From: Ovis canadensis
Lineage: Eukaryota; Chordata; Mammalia; Artiodactyla; Bovidae
DNA length: 64,000 nt
Direction: 5' to 3'
NCBI RefSeq assembly: GCF_042477335.2
Contig: NC_091257.1
Span: forward strand, 40,146,501 to 40,210,500
Shown here: positions 56,607-64,000 of the stretch, in pieces
Layout of the letters: every line of letters begins with the position of its first letter
Position numbering within the stretch: the stretch's first letter is position 1
Position numbers and translations under genes: made by a program
Notes under the pieces: model-generated
Database searches by the model: none
The model's input: the letters and a program-made list of their open reading frames with translations, nothing else
Told to the model about the DNA's origin: nothing

Positions 56607-58629
56607 GTGTATTAAAGAGATTGTGTCTAAAAGCCAGAAGCTCTAATGACCCTCTTCTCTGGAGAACGCTAAAACCTAAAACAATTGGATTTAAATTGTT
56701 TCAAAATTTGAAATATGAAGTACACAGAGCAAGCAGACTAAAGCAAACTGATTATTTTCTGAAGCAACAGATTTTGAACTAAACCAGTGACAAACAAGAG
56801 CCTATAGTGAAGACACACAGAGGGATAGATCAGGGAATCCTATAGTTCTCTGTTCCCTACAGGGACAAGAGAAATGTATTTCTTAGCAGTTAAAATTAAA
56901 AAAATTCTTTAAACAAAGAAATACCATCTTACATTTCAACCAAAAGCAAAGCAGCAGAAAACAATGGCAATTACTCAGATTGAGATTTTTTTTTGAATTT
57001 TCCTTCTCTCTCAGAGTTCACAAACATGCTATCAAACAACTTTTTAAATGAAAACAAATCTGTTTTCATAATGACGGATTTAAGTTCTTTTTTATCTATT
57101 TCTTTGCTATTAAAAAAAGAGAGAGAGAGACAAAAACAAAGAAATGCTCTTTCTATCTCTACACAAGAAAAGGCTGTTGAGATTAAACTGGGCTTAATAT
57201 GAAAGTTAGATAAGCCTTAGAAGGCATGTGCTCTCCACAAAGGCAGAAAGCTAAAGAGGTCACATAATGGAATGCTAAGGCTCCAGGCATTAATTATTTA
57301 AAGAAAATCAATTAAATAGCTCATTGAAATTAAAATCTATTTTTCAGACCCCTAATAATTGAAACCCTGTAGACTGAGACAGCTATATCAAAGTTAAATG
57401 TGAATAATGAAAAATGATCTTTGTTTCGCTTTGCTGGGCTGTAGATCGCTACAGGCGAAGAAAGAAAAAAACAAACCCAGGGCGTGGGGAAGCACTTACT
57501 AAGCCTAAGTTTAGGAATATGGCTCTACTAAGGCAGAAGTGATAAATACAAAATTCAGACTAGTAATTACATCTGGGGGGACGAGAATAGAAAAGAAACT
57601 GTATAGAAAGGCCTTAGTCATATTTGTAATAATCTATGTCTTAGAGAAAGACAGAGAGGAATGAGGTGGTGCTGAAATATTAGGATGACATAGGTAGTAA
57701 GCATTTGCAAGTTACATTTCCCCTTTATTTTTCTGTTTGCCTGAAATATTTTATAGCTCCTTTTAAATTGTTGAGAACAGACTTCTAAAAAAGAGAAGAA
57801 AACAGGCTTCTAATTTTCATTTTAGGGGTCTGGTTCGCTAATGGCATGCAAAACACTTTTAGAGCCTAACAGACTGTTTAACATCAAAAATCCACATGTA
57901 TCAATGATGAATATAAATCTTATATGAAAATTAAGTAGAATCCAATGCAAGAGGACGGTCATGGCAGATTACTGGGTCCTTTTCTCTTCTCTTCTCTTCC
58001 CTGTAAAGGCAGAAGCACTGAGAGAAAAAAAAAAAAATCGCATTCCAGCTTTCTAAACCTAAGTGTTTCCAAACTTCCACTTAAGACAACTCTCATTTCC
58101 ACAGTGATGCCTAGTATGTTAAATTATATCTCCCAGGCCTCCAATCTGTTGTCCAACAAACCTTATGAGCTTTAAAGTCCAAATACCAATAGTCTCTAGA
58201 CAATGTGCCACCTGTCAGGTCTCAATCACATTTCATCCATTATAAGCAAACACACACTTGCGATTCAATCTCATCTTCAAACAACATCAAATGGAACAAA
58301 GCAAAGCAAGAAAATCTGCTAAATATTAATATACAGATCATATTCTAACTTAATCATAACACACTTTCTTTCTACCCACACCAGTCTGATTTTTTTGTTT
58401 ACTTTTTAGTGTGGAAAATGTCTAGAATTTACAAAAGTAGAGAAAAACAGTAGAATAACCTCTGGCCATGAACATAATTTAAATAATTATTCAAAATCTG
58501 TCATCTTGTTTCATTTACACTCAAATTTTCTTCCTAAAGTATTTTAGTGCAAATCCTAGGTATCATGTCAATTCATTCATAAATACTTTAAATATGTCAG
58601 CATGATTACTAACATATCAGAACTTTACT
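56607..58629. other. AT-rich 5' intron sequence
   Basis: (GA)n of 6 units at about 57119-57130. No supported exon or young repeat. Confidence 0.4.
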
Positions 58630-59162
58630 TCCTGCTCCTTGGAAGCAAAGCTATGACAAACTTAGACAGCATAGTAAAAAGCACAGACATCACTTTGTTA
58701 ACAAAGATCCATATAGCTAAAGCTATGGTTTTTTCAGTAGTCATATACAGATGTGAGAGTTGGACTATAAAGAAGGCTGAGCACTGAAGAACTGATGCTT
58801 TCAAACTCTGGTGCTGGAGAAGAATCTTGAGAGTCCCTTGGACAGCAAGGAGATCAAACCAGTCAATCCTAAAGGAAATCAATCCTGAATATTCATTGGA
58901 AGGACTGATGCTGACGCTGAAGCTACAATTCATTGGCCACCTGATGCGAAGAGCCCACTCATTGGAAAAGATTCTGATGCTGTGAAAGATTGAGGGCAGG
59001 AGGAGAAGGGGGTGACAGAGGACAAAATAGTTGGATGGCATCACTGACTCAATGGACATGAGTTTGAGCAAAGCCCGGGAGACAGTGAAGGACAGGGAAG
59101 CCAGGTGTTCTGCAGTTCATGGGGGTCACAAAGAGTCGGACACGATTTAGTGACTGAACAAT
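58630..59162 (+). mobile_element. BovB LINE 3' fragment
   Basis: Plus-strand BovB 3' quarter (GCTCCTTGGAAGCAAAGCTA ... GAGTCGGACACGATTTAGTG ... ACTGAACAA). Confidence 0.92.
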
Positions 59163-60645
59163 GAAGGAAAGATACAATCTGACACAGTTCTCCATACTAT
59201 ATAGTTATCTTGCACAACGTGTATCATATAAACTGACAACAAACCCGAGACTTCCTTACCTCAATCTCCCTAAAAGCCTAACATTAAGGCAAGGTATTTC
59301 ATGACACAGAAATGTTAGCACCAAAAGCTATGAAACAAATTTAGAAAGGTCTCACATGTAAAATCACACCCAAAAAAAAAAAAAACACCCTAAAATTAAG
59401 TTCTGGAACGAGTGGAATGCTCTATCTATGTATTCAAATTCAGTGATGTCCTATATACAAGAGAATATACACCACATGAAAATCTCTGGCACACAGAACA
59501 GTGTCTGGCATACAGTGCACGTTCTGTAAATATTACTGCTGATTGTTTCAAATTAAAGTCCTGGTAAATGCCAATAGCAAGACTGCCCAAAATCAACTCA
59601 GAGACTTGTTTCAGGAACAAAGCTATTACTGTTACTGCAACTGATCTGTACGATTTCTCTGAAATAAGAAAGAAAACGGTCACTTATTAGTAATTTGAGT
59701 ATACCACCACTAGGTGTCAGTTGCGAGCCATAATTTTCCGGCATTATAAATCTCCCAGTCAAATACTCTGGAGGGTGTTATTCATTCAACAAATATTTAC
59801 TGAGCCCGGACAACAGACAACTTGCCAGGAGCTGATTACTCTGCGACAAACAAAACAGTCCTGGGATCTGTCTTCTGGAGTATTTGAAGTGTCTGCAACA
59901 TCGTTTTTTTCCTTCTCTGAAGCTTCAGGAATTTCACAAAGTATGTATCGCATGTGGATTCACAGTCCTGTTATTCCAGTTGTACTGGATTTTAAGTTCT
60001 CTGCAAACCCAGAAAAATGTGCCACACTGCACTGACCACAGGCGACTATCTTTCCATCCCTGACCATACCACTGCCTGACCACGTAACTGATAAAACCTG
60101 CCCATCTTTCTTCAAAACCTCAGTCCTCTCTAGTCTTCAAGACTATCCAGTCTCCTAAAGTGTATTTTAATCTCCCATGAACTGTATTTTAATCTCCAAA
60201 GTGATTATGAGAAATCACTTTCTCATGTTTACCCACAGATCAGTATTACAACCAAACTCACCCGCAACCTCAACTTCCTCTCCCCCTTGACCTTCCAAAG
60301 CACTCCACTTGCCCACGTCCAGCTATGGACAATTCCAACCAGACCCTCCCTCTGCTCTCGTTCTTGGTGCGATGTCACTGAGTCAAACTGTGTAACCCAC
60401 TGATTTAGAGTTTCCCAGTTGAGCTAAGTGTTTGACACTACTGACTAGAGTCTCTTGCTTGTATTGAATATTTTAATTCCCTTTCCCTTGAGGTTGCCAT
60501 ATCAAGCTTCTCATAACCTTTGAGGACTTGCTCTGCCATCTTGATTCCTCACACTGTTTAGATAACTGTACCTCTTACTTCACTCTATCTCAACTACTGT
60601 ATCCTCTTTTTTTTCTTTTAAAAAATCTTTTCCTACCCATACCTC
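59163..60645. other. 5' intron sequence, nothing supported
   Basis: No young repeat or exon recognised; an old-repeat-like motif (TTCAACAAATATTTACTGAG) is at about 59785. Confidence 0.35.
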
Positions 60646-60860
60646 CGCTTCCCTGGTGGCTCAGTGGTAAAGAACCTGATTGCCAATGCAAGAGATGAGG
60701 GTTCCATCCCTGGGTTGGAAGGATCCACTGGAGAAGGAAATGGCAACCCACTCCAATATTCTTGCCTGGAAAATCCCAAGGACAGAGGAGCCTGGCAAGC
60801 TACAGTCCATGGGGTTGCCAAGAGTCGGACACAACTGAGTGACTGAACGACAAAAACACC
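60646..60860 (+). repeat. Bov-tA SINE
   Basis: CGCTTCCCTGGTGGCTCAGT ... GAGTCGGACACAACTGAGTG ... (CAAAAA) tail; close to consensus. Confidence 0.94.
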
Positions 60861-61687
60861 CTTACTTCCCCTTGTTCTACCTCAGCTGAGGATTTAGTTA
60901 CCAGCATTCTTCAGGACTCGGCTCCCCAAATGGCCTCTTCTCAACTGTAAAACCAATCTCTTTCTTCTTCTCTCCAGATCTCGTAACACACAAAAGCTTT
61001 CCAAATGTAAAAAAAAACAACGGAACTTCTCCCCACTCTGCCACATAGCTACCACCTCTCATTCTCCATCCCTTCATTTTCTTACTTCTTAAAGAATAGT
61101 CTACATTCACACCTACCTTCATTTCTTCACTTCTAATCCAGTTTCTCAGACATTGACAAGAATCTCTGGGGGACAGCACGCCCACCCCCACCTCCCACCC
61201 ATTCCCTGATCTAATTCACATCACAGCCCACTGACATGCCTGATTCCCTCTGCTCACTGCCCTCAAACGGTTCTCAGTAACTTTACCAATCTGCTACTTG
61301 TCAGTCAGGTCAGATCCAACGGTATCTTTTTAGTCTACATCCTAAAGAATCTTCTAGGATGGATGACAAGTTACCCACCCTCCCCGAATATGATCCTCTC
61401 TTAATTAGCAAGCCATCAACTCCTCCTGGTTGTCCTTATACCTTACAAAATTTATTACCAGACTTCCTTTCTGACTCTTCTTTCTCTGACCAGCTCTAAG
61501 ATGCTGCCTTCCCTTGGGGTCTACCTTCATGCTGGATGTCATCATCTCTGACTGTATTTGTGACTAGTGCTTAACTGTAGCATACAGAATGATGGCTTCC
61601 AAATTTATCTGCAGCTCTCACCTCTCCTTATGAGCTCCACTTCCAAAACTTCAGCTAGGTACTGAACATTCTACAGGCATTAGAAAT

Positions 61688-62418
61688 ATTGTTGTTGATG
61701 TAGTCACTAAGTGGTGTCCAACTCTTTGCAACCCCATGGACCTCAGCATACCAGGCTTCTCTTTCCTTCACTGTCTCCCAGAACTTGCTCAAACTCACGT
61801 CCATCGAGTCAGTGATGCCATTCAACCTTCTCATCATCTGTCACCCCCTTCTCCTCCTGTCCTCAGTCTTTCCCAGCATCAGGGTCTTTCCAGTGAGTTG
61901 GCTCTTTGCATCAGGTGACCAAAGTATTGGAGCTTCAGCTTCAGCATCAGTCCTTCCAATGAATATTCAGGGTTGATTTCCTTTAGGATGGACTGGTTTA
62001 ATCTTGCTGTCCAAGGGACTCTCCAGAGTCTCCTCCAGCACCACAATTCAAAAGCATCAATTCTTCAGCACTCAGCTTTCTTTATGGTCCAACTCTCACA
62101 TTCGTACATGACTACTGGAAAAACCATAGCTTTGACTATATGTAATTTTGTCGGCAAAGTGGTGTCTCTGCTTTTTAATATGCTATCTAGCTTTGTCAAA
62201 GCTTTCCTTCCAAGGTGCAAGCATCTTTTAATTTCATGGCTGCAGTCACCATCTGCAGTGATTTTGGAGCTCAAAAAAAGAAAATCTGTCACTGTTTCCA
62301 CTTTTCCCCCAATTATTTCCCATGAAGTGACAGGACTGGATGCCAAGATCTTCATGTTTGAATGTTGAGTTGTAAACCAGCTTTTTCACTCTCCTCTTTC
62401 ACCCTCATCAAGAAGCTC
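61688..62418 (-). mobile_element. BovB LINE 3' fragment, antisense
   Basis: Antisense BovB 3' third. Begins GTTGTTGATGTAGTCACTAA and ends in the post-RT coding region (CTTTTTCACTCTCCTCTTTC). The only BovB 3' end in the window on this strand at this length. Confidence 0.92.
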
Positions 62419-62871
62419 TAACTTACCCCAAACTAAACTTTTTCCCCGGGGAAGGAGGAGGAGGGTGTTTCCCTTCTGCATCCCTCAATCAATGGTACCT
62501 CCATCCATCCACTCACTCATATCAGAAAAACCAAGCAAAAATCACAATTCATCTTTAACTGGTAACATACATTCTACCCCCAAGTCCTACCACCAAAGTT
62601 GGGCAAACACAATTTCTAAATACCTCTGAAATTTGTTCTCAAATGCTGGTTTGAGACCTGATAAAATCCTGTTCAGCACAAAGCACACCCTATCTAAGAA
62701 ACCCTTCCCTGGTGGTTAGACGACTCTCTGCGCTCAGACCCTGCCACAGCTGTGCAGACTTCTCTTTTTTACACCTTCATCTTCTACCATCCTATATAAA
62801 GAGTTATTAAATGTATATAGGCCAGGAACTGTTCTGGGTTTAAAGAAAAAAGTAATAGACAAAGCAAAATT

Positions 62872-63000
62872 GGGAGGACTTTGCTGGTGGTCCGATGGTT
62901 AACACTCTGTGTTTCCAAGGCAAGGGATGTGGGTTTGATTCCTGGCCAGGGAACTAAGATCCCACATGCAGGGCAAGGTGACCAAAATAAATAAATAAAT
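62872..63000 (+). repeat. CHR-2-type SINE
   Basis: GGACTTTGCTGGTGGTCCGA start, GGTTTGATTCCTGGCCAGGG, ends (AAAT)n. Confidence 0.85.
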
Positions 63001-63050
63001 AGAAGCTCACTGAACTGTAAGATCTAAAAAAGATTAAAAATAAAATAAAG

Positions 63051-63145
63051 TTGGAATTCCCTGGCAGTCCAGTGGTTAGGGCTCTGAGTTCCCAATTCCT
63101 GGTCAGGGAACTAACATGCTACATGCTATGTGGCCATAAATACAT
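63051..63145 (+). repeat. CHR-2-type SINE, internally deleted
   Basis: TTGGAATTCCCTGGCAGTCC start, then CAATTCCTGGTCAGGGAACT; part of the tRNA half missing. Confidence 0.8.
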
Positions 63146-63616
63146 ACAAACCAATTACTTTTAACATTTAAAAAATAATAATAATCTTTCCACTCGACAA
63201 TCCAACTGAGGCAGAAAAACGTCTGAGAAAAAAGTAGCAGGAGGGATGGTGAAAGGTGTGAAGGAGAGAAATGAGCAGGGTGAGAAGGGAAGGAGAGGGA
63301 GAGGCGGGGTGGGAATGCTATTTTTAGGAAATGGGCAGGGAAGTCCTCTCTAGCAGGTGACATCTGAATCACTAGCTAAAGGAAGTGAGACTAGAGGCCA
63401 TATTGCTCCCTTCCCAGCAATTAGTTTAGTGACTGGCTCATGGCAATGACTCAACAAATATCAGCTAAGAGAACGAATAAACAACAGGAAGGATATTTCT
63501 AGACTTAATGCATTTAGCATTCATACGCAAAATATTTCTATTGCAGTTCCACGCCGGAGATGAAGTTACTGTTAAAACTCTGAAAGCAGTTGAAGAATCA
63601 TTATTAGAATTCACTT

Positions 63617-63740
63617 TGGGGGACCTTCCCTGGGGGTCCGGTGGTTAAGACTTCATGCTCCCAATGCAGGGGGCACAGATTCTATCTCTGGTTGGGAAAC
63701 TGAGATCCTGCATCCTACATGGCATGGCCGAAAAAAAAAA
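63617..63740 (+). repeat. CHR-2-type SINE with target duplication
   Basis: GGGGGACCTTCCCTGGGGGT start, A-run end. Flanked by AATTCACTTT at about 63607-63616 and 63741-63750. Confidence 0.88.
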
Positions 63741-64000
63741 AATTCACTTTTTATTATTAACTGGATCTATGAATCATATTTTGAGTACAGACTAACTGGA
63801 AAAAAAAAAAGGCTTTATCTGGCTGTGTCTGTGATCAAGGTCTTAAGTTACAGAGCAACTAAGAAAAGACAGTTCAGGATCACCTAGTTACAGGTAATCT
63901 CTGGAACAATATTTTCTTTAGAGAAGTGATTTCCAGGACAGTTTGGAACATTAATACTCCAAACATGTGCTTCCCTGGACTTTCACCTTTATAGCTCTGT

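Overview
The window is ruminant nuclear DNA, probably from a bovid (cattle, buffalo, sheep or goat; I cannot tell which). The evidence is the repeat content: BovB (RTE) LINE fragments, Bov-tA and Bov-A2 SINEs, tRNA-Glu-derived CHR-2-type SINEs and pecoran L1 3' ends, with a few old mammalian fossils (MIR, L2-like, MER5-like).

One protein-coding gene fills about 46 kb. It is ARHGAP21, a Rho GTPase-activating protein, on the minus strand. I resolved 22 consecutive coding exons between 49704 (5' side) and 4319 (stop codon). All have GT-AG borders and continuous phase, and together they encode 1866 residues with no inactivating change. About 90 N-terminal residues (the first half of the PDZ domain) must lie in exons beyond position 64000. 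Domain order is: PDZ second half (exons at 49.7, 47.3 and 44.4 kb), a 30-nt microexon (36.6 kb), a 1.9-kb exon for a disordered Ser/Pro/Arg-rich region (33.4-35.3 kb), linkers, PH domain (22.5 and 21.3 kb), basic linker, RhoGAP domain with the arginine finger (17.6-11.9 kb), and a long disordered C-terminal tail in a 1.7-kb last exon (4.3-6.0 kb). The 3' UTR runs to about 3.5 kb.

Left of the gene, positions 1-1150 are GC-rich. They contain a plus-strand promoter-like module (RFX X-box, E-box, YY1 element over an ATG) and a candidate first exon with a splice donor, belonging to a gene I do not recognise. A transcript from it would run towards and antisense to ARHGAP21.

The right part, 49.7-64 kb, is the start of a long 5' intron and is mostly repeats plus AT-rich sequence. 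The most interesting non-routine observations are: two candidate alternative first exons (37.0 and 54.9 kb) that both exit in phase 0 and so fit only exons downstream of the PDZ; a BovB copy with a 5' inversion whose target site was later reused by a Bov-A2 SINE, giving a triplicated target duplication; direct BovB repeats flanking a frame-neutral PDZ exon; and a GC-rich, fast-changing patch in the last exon. I see no CRISPR array, operon, phage or other prokaryotic system, and no convincing wholly new system.
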